A DNA stretch of 64,000 nucleotides from Adineta steineri (GCA_905250115.1 CAJNOI010000176.1:1-64000), one strand, 5' to 3'. Counted from the stretch's first letter, positions 24,001 to 37,149 are shown. Notes: generated by a model not told the origin, from the sequence alone. A program made the numbers and translations.

Positions 24001-27000
24001 GATTGAAATGATCTTTGTAAATAGAGCCGTATATGGTCACATAGCTTTTGCTTAAGAAAGTATAAAGACCACTTCTATGAGCATTCACTTGTATCGCTTC
24101 ATAGAAAGAACTTGACTCGGAACACCAACGGAAATACGTTGAACTGTTTGTGGTCAATTTTGATGCATAAATTGTTTGAACAACTGATGAAGTATTCACT
24201 AACGAAAAAGAAAATCGATTCAACTTTGTATAATATGGAAATAAGTACAAACAATTTGAAATATTATTTTCTCTCACAGATACATATTTACTGAAAGCGA
24301 CTGAAAGTGATATGAATCTTAGTCTCTATCGAATAGATATATCTGTATATCATTTTATAGGTTGAGTGTATCTATATTTTCTATCGATGATGGATATGTG
24401 CAATTGTTTATCCATTGAAATACTATAAATACTCACAAATACGATTGAAATCGATATAATTTGGACCAGATACTTGAATTGAAACATCTCCTGTTACATT
24501 TGGAGAAAATGTTGTCATAATGAAAACGTATTTCGTGTTAGCTACAAGAAAAGCTGTGAGTTGCAATTGATTTTGATCACCAGAGTACACACTATGGCTG
24601 GGGTCATTTCTGGACACATTAAATGGATTGAAGTTATTTGTATAGATATAAGCGGACATATTTTTTATCTCGCTGTTGATTAGAAAAGTGTAATGGCCAG
24701 TTATAGTGATGCTCATTTGCATCGCTTCATAATACGATTGTAACTCTAAACAATCTTTGAAATAAGTTGAACTATTTGATGTCAATGATGACGAATACAT
24801 TGTTTCTATAATTAATGAACTATCTATTGAATGAAAAAAATCAATGAATATTTATATTTACACTAGAGAAAAGAAATGATTGCGCATATTCTTAGTTTCC
24901 TTTTCACTCTGTTTACTAATAAAAGTTGAATCGTTTGTTTTAGAACAATACTTTTAATAGACAAATGAAAAAAAATCAGGAAATAAATTATCTATTTAGC
25001 GTCCTTAAAATCTGTATGTTCTTCCAAGAGATGTTGTAATAATTACAATAAAGAAATGTTATAAAACCTCGTATACAAAAACGAGTATCATTCTGAACTA
25101 TAGAAAGTCGAGTAGGTCTATAGCTTACAAATTTATGACTTCTTCATTATCATCGTTATCTTCAAACTTTTCTTCTGTTATAAATGTAATGCACAACATT
25201 AGTTTTTTGTCGCTATGACTAAGCATAATAATAAACTATCTAATAAAACTATTTCATAAAGTTCTAGTCAATCTACGAGTATGGCATGACATCATCAAGA
25301 AAATACGGGTTCGAAGTAACATTCAATCTTAACAAATCAAAATATTCTCATATTCTATCCATTGTTAAAATATTACAAGAGCGATTCTTTAATTATTTTG
25401 TCATTCTTATAAAGTATGTCTTGAATAATCCGGTAAGAATGGTACTTTTTTCATCTTCTCGTTGTTGACATTTTTCTGTGAAGACACCCTGACCTACATT
25501 TGAATCTCATTCCTTTGTGATAATTCTGATTCTATCCTAGCTTATCATCCAAAACTATGACTGCAGATGGTTAACATTTGAACATAGGGCCCTTTCTTTC
25601 TGACGAATGTCTTCTATCTACGAATTCTAAAACGCATTGAACAATTATGCAACACGACTTTTTGTTGATTTCAAAGCAATTTGTGAAACTTTTTTTGTTC
25701 TGAGATATGGGATTCGATGCGATAAATTTTTCTTCTCATGAGTGTCTTACGTTTCATAAAATCATTGTGTTCATGATTTTCTACAGTCAGCAGCGGTGAA
25801 TAAGCGCAGATAATGGTGAATTTAAGAAAATTTATAAAGAAAGTTCAACAAAAAGGGCTAAATTCATCTCTAATTTTTCTACTAAATACATAGACATTCT
25901 AAATTCCATCTGTATCATGCCACTAACATGACGATCATGTTATCGATTCACTTTTGTAGAAAATTATAAATAAACAAGATTTCTACTTTATAACGATAGT
26001 ATAATGATCTTCTATGATACTTTTTCTTTTTAATTCTCTGGATAAATATTGACTGAAGTGATATTAGAGACTTTATTCAATCATTTTAAACTTACTACAT
26101 GATTCTTCCAAATATTGAAATTTTTGAATTCGATTATTTGATGAATCGGCCACAAATATGTTTTCAGAACGATCAAAACTAAAACTAAATGGATTATTCA
26201 ACTGACTGGGTTGTGAACCTATTCCATAACATCCAACTAAACATCGAAAACCATTCACGCTTGATCCAACAATGCGATGATTCCTAAAATCCAGAATGAA
26301 TAAATATTTCTCAGCATCTAAGACAATTCCGTTTGGACAGTGAAGTGTAATTGTTGATCTACTTCCAGCCACTGTGATACCATTTGATTTTTCCGACTGG
26401 AATAACTGAACCCGATCATTGTGACAATCTGTCACATATAAATCCAAGTTTACATCGACAAAAATTCCACAAGGGCCATTAAGTTCATCTGAGTGTGACC
26501 CTTTAATACCAGTTCCAGCAGCGAAACGATTTGAAGTCACCACCGGATCATTTAATGATCTTTTCACTACTTGATGATGATCAGACATTGAGCAGTAAAG
26601 AGTATTATTGATATCGACAAACAAACCCAAACATGATGAGTTGACATTCATCACCGTATCAAAGGTATTTGTTTCTGCACTCCATTTCTGCACTCGACCA
26701 TCCTTCTTACCATCATCAATATAAATGTCACCATTTGATGCCACGAAGAGAGAACAGGGTTCTGTAAAATTACCAGAAATAATCTTTGTTGGATTGACAC
26801 TCTTTTCCTGCCACATTACAATTGTGTTATTTTCTCGATTAACAACATAAATTGTGTTGTTTGTGTTCACGAAAATGGCGCTAGGAGCTTGACTAACAAT
26901 CGATTGATTAGCAAAAGTGATTCCGTTGGAATTCCAAGTGGCAGTTTGACAAAACTTTGGTTGATTGAATGAAAGTGCTAAAAACGAGAAAAATAGAATA

Positions 27001-29877
27001 TTAGAGGAGAACTGAAAACGAAATAAAATTGTTAGTTTATATATTCGTAGACAAAAAACTATGTTTCTTCAAAGAAAGTTTTCACAATAAAAGACATTTA
27101 GGAATGTTAGTTAGCATTGATTTTATGAATGATTTTTATTAATTTAAACATGAGATATGAAGTCAAATCATAGAATAATTCATATTAAAACTATATCGGC
27201 AAAGATATGAGCAGATTTTATCTCGATAAAAAGTGTTTTATTGAAGAAATATTCTTTGAGACATAAAATGAAATATGAAAGCCTTTTCTATCACTCCATC
27301 AGGGACAGAAGTTTTTCTTTCTCTATTCTTTAATCTGTACAAAAAGGTAAAGACTATTTATTTTAGACGATTGATACATAGTTTTGTTTAATCTGAACAT
27401 TTCATTTTCTTGGACACATTGATCGAATTAATCTTTATTAACTATTTTTGCTTTCTTTCCATTGAAATGTCTTTATTAACTTCTGTTACTTATCTATTCA
27501 CATCTCTTCATTCTATTCAGCTTTTCTTCAACTTACCAAAAGAATCTTTCATCAGTAAAAATTTTTGAATTCGATTATTTGATGAATCGGCAACAAATAT
27601 GTTTCCAGAACGATCAAAACTAAAACTAAATGGATTATTCAATTGACTGGGTTCTGAACCTATTCCATAACATCCAACTAAACATCGAAAGCCATTCAAG
27701 CTTGAACCAACAATGCGGCTATTGCTATTGTCCAGAATGAATAAATGTTTCTCAGCATCTAATATAATTCCAGATGGATAAAGAAGTATAATTGTTGGAT
27801 TTAATGATCCACTTCCAGCTACTGTGATGCCATTTGATTTTCCTGATCGAAACAATTGAACTCGATCATTTCCACTATCTGTCACATATAAATCCAAATT
27901 CACATCGACAAAGATCCCATGAGGCTGATAAAGTTCATTTGAGGCTGATCCTGAATTGCCTGTTCCAGCAGCAATACGATTTGAAGCCATCACAGGATCA
28001 TTTAATGATCTTTTCACTACTTCATGAGGTACAGACATTGAACAGTAAAGAGTATTATTGATATCGACAAACAAACCCAAACATGATGAGTTGACATTCA
28101 TCACCGTATCAAAGGTATTTGTTTCTGCACTCCATTTCTGCACTCGACCATTCTTCTTACCATCATCAATATAAATATCACCATTTGATGCCACAAAGAG
28201 AGAAGAGGGTTCTGTAAAATTACCAGAAATGATCTTTGTTGGATTGACACTCTCTTCATGCCATATTACAATTGTGTTATTTCGTTGATTAGCGACATAG
28301 ATTGAGTTGTTTGTGTTAACAAAAATACCGCGAGGATATCGCCCAACAATTGATAGATTAGCAATGGTAATTCCATTGGAATTCCAAATGGGTGTTGGAG
28401 AAAACTTTGGTTGATTGAATGAAAGAGCTGAAACGAGAAAAATATAAAAAATATTAGAGAAGGAATGTAAACAAAATGAAATTGTTAATTTATGTTTATT
28501 TTCGAAAGATTTGGATGATTGTTGTTCTATTTTCCCGGATGATTTGTAAATATCAAATTATAGAGAGCTGAATTTATCGAAGAAGATCAACTTTATTTAA
28601 AAATAATCAAATCATTCTTTTTATTTGTTCAACGAAAATGAGTTTATTGAAATGGACTGATATCTAAACAAAATGCTTTTGAAGTTCAAAATCAATTCTC
28701 ATATTCATATGAAAAATATTGTGAATTCATTTATGTTAAATCATTTCAATTGAATCTAATATGTGAAAAGAGAGTAGAAAATTCTCTTGTTAATCTGTAA
28801 TTAAATAGCCATTCGAGGAAATTATCTAAGAAAAATGTTTTGAGATAAAAATAAAATGAAAATATTCTTCTTTTCGTCTCTCATTATTTCAACTTGAATA
28901 CATCGAGAAAAATTTCGATAACTGTCGATTCCTTTTACAGATGAAAAAAACTTCTATGTATTTGACCTTGGATTCAAATCTTGTCTTATTTAACAATATT
29001 CTTTTATGATAGTCTAGTGATAAAAATGGTAGTGTCAATTATGAATTTGCACTCGCAAAGCAGTTCTGCATTATCATATGATCTGTGTTCTTTCTTTCTA
29101 GATTATGTATTCATTTCTACAGCGTAGAAGTGAATGATCAACTGGCTTGATGCCTCACTTCTATTTTTATACATAAAACTCTTTGAGTACATCAAACACA
29201 ATAGCATTATTTTATCATAGTCATAGTATTTTTTACATAATAGAGATAGTGATCTGTATAGGATAAATAAATCTAAATCTTATCTCAAATTAAAATAGTC
29301 AAATAATTTCACAAAACTTTATTTTCATTTACATTAATCTGTTCATCTTTTTTTTTTTGGATTTTGATTTTATCTGAAAAAATCAATTTATTCTTTTTTT
29401 TCATATGTTGTAATAGGATATGATGAAATAGATTGCTTTCCTTTCTCTTATGTCTCGTTCTCGTACCAAGATCTACAAATAAATTCGATAACAGGAGAAG
29501 ATTCTAGTAGTGTTCAAGTTTTCGATCCTTTTGAAACTATGAATCGATATAAACTAAGATATCTACATTATTATCAATCAGTAGTCCAACTTATACAATT
29601 AAACATAAAGTACACTCATTCTTCAACTCACAAAAATGTCTCGCATAGCCGCTGCAAAAGATCAGTACCATCACTTTTGAATATTTAAAAAAAATTCCTA
29701 TCAAATTCTATAATCTATTATTTCACTCTCTCTTGTTCAACTAAAACTCTAACGAATAATGTCATTTTTGTGCAATAACTGATCTTCAGTATATGACAAA
29801 TAAAAGTAATTACCTGTTGTTTCATTGTTGAGAATGAATAGAAGAATAATGATAAATATGTAGATATTCAACATCAT
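21085..29877 (-). CDS. Chimeric receptor 2: two NHL propellers, three beta modules, 7TM GPCR
   Basis: Seven exons: 29814..29877, 27537..28427, 26096..26977, 24437..24823, 23812..24198, 22641..23048 and 21085..22127. All introns are phase 1, and the spliced frame is open for 1353 residues. Exon lengths equal those of receptor 1 (64, 891, 387, 387, 408, 1043 nt) apart from one extra NHL exon of 882 nt. Exon 1 encodes the signal peptide MMLNIYIFIIILLFI. The first propeller has lost both terminal Cys (PKFS, KDSF); the second keeps them (PKFC, EESC). The three PPC-like modules and the 7TM exon (ERA in place of DRY) follow as in receptor 1. Introns are larger than in copy 1 (up to about 1.4 kb). 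Likely a surface receptor with a longer ectodomain. Confidence 0.82.
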
Positions 29878-30110
29878 TCAGCAAGATTTAGTTTGATTTA
29901 TTGGTTAATTAATAAAATAATTTGCTTCTTCTTCTTTTTGTCTTCGATAAAAACAAAATCACACTCTTTGTAGATTTTCCCTCTAGTTATATCTCTCTCT
30001 CTTTTTTTCTTATTCATTTCTTCCGATATAACACCCAAAGAGAAATAATAGTGTTTTAAAGAAGGTTTTGTTCGTCGTAGATAAGATAAAAAATTGATGA
30101 TTTAATTTGA
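29878..30110 (-). promoter_or_regulatory. Conserved 5' flank of chimeric receptor 2
   Basis: Shares blocks with 11836-12060 upstream of receptor 1, including GTAGATTTTC followed by CTCTAGTTATATCTCTCTC and AATAGTGTT. No TATA box is obvious. It is the probable promoter region. Confidence 0.4.
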
Positions 30111-30166
30111 TATTTTTCATTGAATTTCATTTTTTTTGAAATTCGAAAATATAGATAGGAATTTCA

Positions 30167-30213
30167 CATATCACCCCAGCGTGGTTTAGAAGAAAGCGTT
30201 CTCGCACGATAAA
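30167..30213 (-). CDS. Possible 3' coding end cut by the gap
   Basis: On the minus strand the bases next to the gap read RARTLSSKPRWGDM and then a stop. This could be the C-terminus of a gene whose body lies in the gap, perhaps the secreted protein that starts at 33684. Fifteen codons are too few to be sure. Confidence 0.25.
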
Positions 30214-31031
30214 NNNNNNNNNNNNNNNNNNNNNNNNNNNNNNNNNNNNNNNNNNNNNNNNNNNNNNNNNNNNNNNNNNNNNNNNNNNNNNNNNNNNNNN
30301 NNNNNNNNNNNNNNNNNNNNNNNNNNNNNNNNNNNNNNNNNNNNNNNNNNNNNNNNNNNNNNNNNNNNNNNNNNNNNNNNNNNNNNNNNNNNNNNNNNNN
30401 NNNNNNNNNNNNNNNNNNNNNNNNNNNNNNNNNNNNNNNNNNNNNNNNNNNNNNNNNNNNNNNNNNNNNNNNNNNNNNNNNNNNNNNNNNNNNNNNNNNN
30501 NNNNNNNNNNNNNNNNNNNNNNNNNNNNNNNNNNNNNNNNNNNNNNNNNNNNNNNNNNNNNNNNNNNNNNNNNNNNNNNNNNNNNNNNNNNNNNNNNNNN
30601 NNNNNNNNNNNNNNNNNNNNNNNNNNNNNNNNNNNNNNNNNNNNNNNNNNNNNNNNNNNNNNNNNNNNNNNNNNNNNNNNNNNNNNNNNNNNNNNNNNNN
30701 NNNNNNNNNNNNNNNNNNNNNNNNNNNNNNNNNNNNNNNNNNNNNNNNNNNNNNNNNNNNNNNNNNNNNNNNNNNNNNNNNNNNNNNNNNNNNNNNNNNN
30801 NNNNNNNNNNNNNNNNNNNNNNNNNNNNNNNNNNNNNNNNNNNNNNNNNNNNNNNNNNNNNNNNNNNNNNNNNNNNNNNNNNNNNNNNNNNNNNNNNNNN
30901 NNNNNNNNNNNNNNNNNNNNNNNNNNNNNNNNNNNNNNNNNNNNNNNNNNNNNNNNNNNNNNNNNNNNNNNNNNNNNNNNNNNNNNNNNNNNNNNNNNNN
31001 NNNNNNNNNNNNNNNNNNNNNNNNNNNNNNN
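30214..31031. other. Assembly gap (818 N)
   Basis: Run of N. It abuts a tandem repeat of about 90 bp, which is a likely reason the assembly failed here. Confidence 1.
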
Positions 31032-33560
31032 AGATTTTTCAAATATTTCGCTAAAAGTAACTAAAGACTATTTTCTATTACAACAAAATCCGATATGCGC
31101 ATAAGGAATAATTTCTAGGAAGAAATTCTCAAAATATCGAACTGAAACTAAAATAAATACTACTTTGGATTGAATCAAGATCAATCACGCGAATAAAGAA
31201 CAGTTTATACCAAGAAAAAATTCAAATATTTAGTTAAATCTAAAACAAAGACTATTTTCTATTGAATGAATGTGAAATACGTGAATTAGGCATAGTCTAT
31301 AACAAGATCTTTTCAAATATTTAGCCGAAAGTAAAATAAAGACGACTTTGGATTGAGTGAAGATCAGACACGCATATTAGAAATAGTATATAACAATAGA
31401 CTTTTCAAATATTTCGATAAAAGTAACTAAAGACTATTTTCTATTACAATAAGATCAGATACGCGCATGAGGAATAATATCTAGGAAGAAACCCTCAAAA
31501 TATCTAACTGAAGCTAAAATAAAGACTACTTTAAGTTGAATGCAGATCAAACACACGAATTAGGAATAGTTTACAAGAAAAGACTTTTCAAATATTTAAC
31601 TAAAAGTATATGAAGACTAGTTTTGATTAAAACAAGATCAAACATGCGAATAAAGGACAGTTTTCACCAAGAGACTTTTCATGTATGTAACTAAAACTAA
31701 AATAAATACTACTTTGGATTGAATCAACATCAATCACGCGAGTAAAGGACAGTTCATATTAAGAGACTTTTCATATATTTAGTTAAGTCTAAAAGAAAGA
31801 CTATTTTCGATTCTATGAATGTCAGATACGTGAATTAGGCATAGTCTATAATAAGAAATTTTTCAAATATTTAGCCGAAAGTAAAATAAAGATTACTTTA
31901 AACTGAATGAAGGTCAAATACACGAATTAGGAATAGTTTATAATAAGAGACTTTTCAAATATTTAGTTGTATGTAAAACAAGTATATTAATTTGATCACA
32001 TATTTCTTGTACACCCAATAAATATACAGTTTAAACAAAGCTTATTTTCAAATATTATGCTAAGCTCAAAGAAATTTTTTGAGGTTATTATCTTCATGCG
32101 AAACACGCTACCAGTGTATTATACATAATACGATCTCATTCAAATATTTTGAATGAATTATAAGTAATAAATACAAATATTCAACAAAATCACTCACACT
32201 TCAATAATGAATAGTTCATAGGATAAAACTATTCAGCACATTTCTAACTTTCAAGAAAGGTTATATTTAAGCACAAAATCGATGGATGCACATGACAAAT
32301 GAACAATACGTATAAAAAAATCATTGAATTATTTTGTTGAATTGTAAATAAGGATGTAAACTTCATTACGAGATTAAGGAATACTTAACGAATGAATAAT
32401 TTATAAGAAAATTGTATTGAAATATTTGATTGGAACTGAAATTAAGATGTACAAATAATCTTGCCTTTGGTGATCAGATAGCAAATGAATAGTTTATACC
32501 AAAATTGTATTGAAATACTTGATTGAAACTGAAGTTAGGATGTGTACATAATCTTGCTTTTGGTGATCAGATGACTAATGAATAATACAAACAACATATT
32601 GACTCTATTATGTCATTTATTGGATAGTATATATCCTAAATTAGTCGCACTATCGAAGATCGCTTGATATATGAATGAAACCAACAACATGTTCATTAAA
32701 ATTTACTGTTCACACGAAACACTATATCTGGATTTACTAAGATATGTGCAGAATATATAAACAATGAATGATCTTCATCAGGATATAATTCAAATATTAG
32801 ATTATGATGAACCAACAATTTAAGAGATATTAGTTAATTGATAATTATTAGACAGTTGAAGAGCTCGTATGAGAATTCTGCTAAGTTATTTTTTGACCTC
32901 GAAACAAAGATCTAAATCTGACTATATGATCAACGAACACATTACATATGAATAGAATCTAGCAAGAAACTATTTAAATATGTCAATAAGTTCGAAACAA
33001 AAATCTGAACCTGATCATATGATCGGTGAACGAATAGCAGATGAATGAAATTCACTAAGAAATTATTGAGAAATTTTGTTGAGTCAGAAACAAGTATTTG
33101 AATTCAATTAGATTATCCATGAATATACAACAAAAGAATACTTTATAAAAAGGTATCATTCAAATATCGTTTTAGATTCGAAGTAAAGAAAAAAATCGAT
33201 CATATTATTGATGATCACAGAGCACGCAAATAGTTCAAACAGTAAAGATATATTCGAATATCTCATACGTTGCGGATCAACACATGCATAGACAGATGAT
33301 TGAAGAATACATGAGAAAAGAATAATTTGATTGATAAATCTATTCAAATATTCAGCTTTCTGTAGTCAAAATATGAAGTTTGTCATATAATTCATAAAAG
33401 TATAGTAATTGACTATATCAACAAAATGTTGATTCAAATACACTCTCGAATTCAAAGTACAAGTATGAATAGATCATATATAAGACTTGAACACAATACG
33501 TAAATAGTTCATATTGCAGTTTTGTTCGAATATTCCGTCTATGTATATTCGACTTACATC
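31032..33560. repeat. Degenerate ~90-bp tandem repeat (satellite-like)
   Basis: Monomers of about 90 bp carry the words TTCAAATATTTAG, AAAGACTA, GATCA and ACGCGAAT in fixed order. A near-identical monomer recurs about 366 bp apart (31032 and 31398), which suggests a four-unit higher-order repeat. Similarity decays toward 33560, where only parts such as GAATATTCGAA and GATCAT persist. All frames contain frequent stops, so the array is not coding. On the minus strand it lies downstream of the ATG at 33684 and may form an intron or untranslated region of that gene. Confidence 0.75.
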
Positions 33561-33594
33561 TATTCTGACATAAATGAAGAGGATATTATTAATA

Positions 33595-33684
33595 AACGCA
33601 GGGACTATTGCCAGGTATTGCATTGGCGAAACAGCTTTCCACTAAGATGGTGACAATCAAAACGATGATAAATAATCTAGCCAT
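33595..33684 (-). CDS. Signal-peptide exon of a small secreted protein (partial)
   Basis: From the ATG the frame reads MARLFIIVLIVTILVESCFA and then NAIPGNSPCVY before a stop. The first 20 residues are a textbook signal peptide. A palindromic TATA box lies about 70 bp upstream. Either this is a complete 31-residue secreted peptide or it is the first exon of a larger gene; a strong GTAAGT donor lies past the stop near 33553, and other donors are weak. No homology is recognised. Confidence 0.45.
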
Positions 33685-33750
33685 CGTGTATATTTGGTAA
33701 TGGTATTGAATATAAAATAAATCGTATGATCAAATAATTGTGTTTCTACC

Positions 33751-33762
33751 GTATATATATAC
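33751..33762 (-). promoter_or_regulatory. TATA box upstream of the small secreted protein
   Basis: GTATATATATAC is palindromic and lies about 70 bp upstream of the ATG at 33684, a normal distance for a core promoter with a short leader. Confidence 0.5.
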
Positions 33763-34731
33763 GCCGATTATCTAACAAGCAAATATAATTTTTACTTTTT
33801 GATACGCAATAAACATGATGCAGACGTTTCTATCTTTAACAGCGAAAAAAATACGTATTTATTTTTATCCATAGGCGAAAAGCGATAATTACATTTTATT
33901 CCTATATACACGTGTATATAACACCATATTATTGAGTGTATTTTTTTCGATTCTTTAAGCAATAAAAATGATCACCTTTTATTCACAAAGCTATATTTAT
34001 ATAACGTCGTCATCCAAGGACGTATATCAATCGATAGAGTAAGAGGCGTCGTTATTCTCTGTTTAAATAAACACACGCAAATAACGTCATTATGAGCGAT
34101 GAAAAAAAAAAGCATGGCTTCTCTCTAGATATTTTTTGTAATAAAAACGACGTATTTTGCTTCATGATTGTATTTTCGATTCGAATATAAAACCATCTAA
34201 ATCATAATTTTATTTTTACTAACATCATGAAATTAACAATATTACTTACGAAATATTTTAAAGTGGAAATTGAATACTCATGACATCTATATACAATGAA
34301 AAGGTGTACGAGGCTGAAAAAAAATGAAAATGGTATTTAAATACAAGAAATTTTTCAAACAGAAAAAAAACCTTAAATTTTAATCAATAGATATTTGTTT
34401 ATTTACAAAATATTTTAATACTCTCAGAGTAATATTTAAATATAATTATTAATCTTATAACTAATTCTCAATAACGAAATAATACAAAAATGCAAATCAA
34501 TATTAAAACAAAAATTCTTACAAACAAAGAGAAAATCAATTGAATTGTTCTATTATTCAAACAAGAATCATTTTGCAGAAAATAGAAAGTCGCCGTTAAT
34601 GTTAGATTTCTATACATCAATTTATTAGTATTTAATTATGATTCATAATATCTCTCAGGTTTATCGTCCATTACAGCTAACGACTGTATGGATTAAAATT
34701 AAGTATTATGTATTACGCGATTGATTATTTT

Positions 34732-35165
34732 ATAGAAAGAAGTGCAGTTTAATGAAAATTTTATATATTAAAAGAAAATAACAATATAATTTAATTTAGA
34801 ATTGTCGACCTTGTGCAAATTGGTGAAAACGGTCATCATCAGTAAGCATATCTACTACCCCTAATGTTAATGTTGTAATCATAGTAATAAACATATACTA
34901 TATCATAATAATCATAATACATAATTAATTATCAACACAAACATCAATCCAATGTATAAATAATATTCAAGTTTTATAAGTACTGCATGTGAATAAGTCA
35001 ATATTAAAGAATAGATAACTTGATCGTAAACATAGTAGAGTCAAAATATAGAAGACCGACTTCACCAACTTGTACAAGGTCGAAAATTCTAAATTATATT
35101 GTTATTTTTCTTTTAATATATAAAATTTTCATTAAACTTATCGTTAAATGCACTTGTTTCTATTT
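34732..35165. repeat. Long imperfect inverted repeat
   Basis: The left arm (about 34732-34835) and right arm (about 35049-35165) are inverted copies at roughly 85-90% by eye. Shared words include TTTAATGAAAATTTTATATA, ATAACAATATAATTTA and TCGACCTTGT. The loop is about 210 bp and no protein is encoded. It could be a foldback or MITE-type element; a transcript would form a long hairpin. Confidence 0.65.
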
Positions 35166-36364
35166 TTACTTTTATGTTGTTTCTATCAAGTTATCTATCT
35201 CCTTGATTATTTTATAAATTTCAATCAATATTATTATCTGAAGATCCTTATGAATAATTAAATAAAATATTTCACAAAGACTAGAGTATATGAAAAGAAA
35301 CATGGATGAGATTATTGATTTTTATTAAAAATTTCTTTAGTTTTCATTTCATTTTTCGATCTGAGACTCAACTAAAATGTATAATTATGTTTTATGCAGT
35401 AGAACAATTTTAATAAATAAAAAAAAAGATTTTTTTATATACTTAAGAAACAATAACATGATCTAAGAGTTATTCTGGAGCACAACTATATTTTAACTCA
35501 ATTTATAATTCGAAATAATCGTAAAATGAACGATCTTTATAAAAACATAGTTTATTAAATTTTTTGTATAGATAGAATTTATTTATAATGAATGTTATGG
35601 GCAAGATGCAAAATGATATGCTTGTATGTGAATACTGTTATATAATATCATTTTTATATTATTTCTTTTATATGAAGAGATCCTCTGATTTTTGTATTAT
35701 TTTTTTTCTCTTTCCTTCATATACGGAGGTAAACAGTGATATTATACCTTTTGAGGATGTTAATGTAGATATTAAATCATCATACATTTACTCTTATTTA
35801 ATTTATAGTAAAGTACCTATTTTGACCAATTGGATCGATCAAAACAAATAATAGTTGATTTTTATGTGGAGATAATCTAGTATTTGAACTTTATTTAATT
35901 GTTTATATTCATAAGTAATTAAACTATATTAGAAAATATAGTTGGAAAAGTGATCAGTTCAGTTTCAAAAGAATTCAATAAAATAAATGGACAAAATTTA
36001 GTTGAAGCTGTGTAAAGTAAGGTAATTTTTTTATTTCGTTTTAATGTTCCTGCAGCAAGTATTTTGATCTCATCAGGAATGAGAATGTGTGTATATATGT
36101 TACTTGAATATGATGCTCTTGTCCATATTCACCGTTAGAATGACTAATATTAAACAATATTCTATATGGAAAGTGAAAATTACATCATTCTTTTAGTCAT
36201 GCGTGAAATCATACTGTATTTTTTTTATAATTTTATTAATTACTCATTGAAGGGTAATATTATACACTCACATCCTTACTTCCGTGATAACTATCTTGGA
36301 GAAAATACCAACAAAATCCTTGAATAAATACTGGTACGAAAACTAACTACAGCTATTTAAAAAA
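35166..36364. other. AT-rich intergenic DNA
   Basis: Very AT-rich. Short coding-like stretches occur near 35728-35850 (IIPFEDVNVDIKSSYIYSYL) and 35938-36015 (KVISSVSKEFNKINGQNL), but they are in separated pieces with no joining signal I could defend. No RNA gene was seen. Confidence 0.3.
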
Positions 36365-36898
36365 ATGAAAACGTCTTGGGATGCATGCTTTAATATCATA
36401 GGATGCTTTTTATGTGGGATATTTATTGGATGTATCATTTGGGGATCAACTGCGGCATCGCAATATGCAAAATATAAAAATACACGAAAAGATTATGCTG
36501 CAACAACATGTCTAATATTAAATTATACAGTCACTAAACATACGTGTCAAGACTGTACAAGCAATTATTGTACTGATTATACATGTTTCGATGAACGATT
36601 TTCATTGAAATACCCTATCCCAGATGGTACTAATGTCACAAGTATCTTTTCAAGTTCGGATAGAGGAAATCCATATCAACAAACACAGGTATAGTTTAAT
36701 ATTCTGATATAATTTATATTCTCTTTTATATAGATTGGTTCCAGTTTTACTTGTTACTATCGTCCTTCGGATGTTACTTTAATAATTTTGGACCTTCCAA
36801 ATTTAAAATCTACGCTAATTCAATTATGCGTTGCTTTTGGACTAACTGGAATATGTATTCTAGTAGTAATCATATCTATAATCGTCCATCTGACTTAA
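36365..36898 (+). CDS. Two-transmembrane protein with Cys-rich outer loop
   Basis: Exons 36365..36688 and 36734..36898 join at phase 0 and give 162 residues. TM1 spans about residues 8-30 (CFLCGIFIGCIIWG) and TM2 about 135-158 (LCVAFGLTGICILVVIISII). Between them lies a loop with about seven Cys (CQDCTSNYCTDYTCF, then TCYYRPSDV) and N-glycosylation sequons. Two TMs with a disulfide-rich extracellular loop is the layout of BK-channel beta subunits, but the match is only architectural and no family is claimed. Confidence 0.65.
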
Positions 36899-37149
36899 CG
36901 AAAAACTATAATGAACCGTGTTTTTTGTATTTTATCAAATATTAGTGCATATATTCAAGAATATTAAACAACGAATACATCATTCAGACTTAAATCAGTT
37001 TATAAACTTTTGAGTAAATTAATTTTATATATTTATAACTTTTAAATTATATCTACAATTGTTTTTTATTTTTGTATAATTTAATCGAGAAATCAATACT
37101 AAAACGAATTTTTCATAATAAAAAAATGCTAACTTCTTTTGGTTTACTA

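Noticed and set aside
30164..31042. Long open frame on the minus strand across the gap
   Set aside because: It is made of N; only about 15 real codons at one edge have sequence.
31032..33560. CRISPR-like or coding repeat array
   Set aside because: Repeats are about 90 bp, contiguous and diverged with no constant repeat/spacer alternation, and all frames have stops.
35713..36022. Coding-like stretches in AT-rich DNA (IIPFEDVNVDI and KVISSVSKEFN segments)
   Set aside because: The pieces are not joined by usable splice sites, have no start, and no family is recognised; too weak to call a gene.
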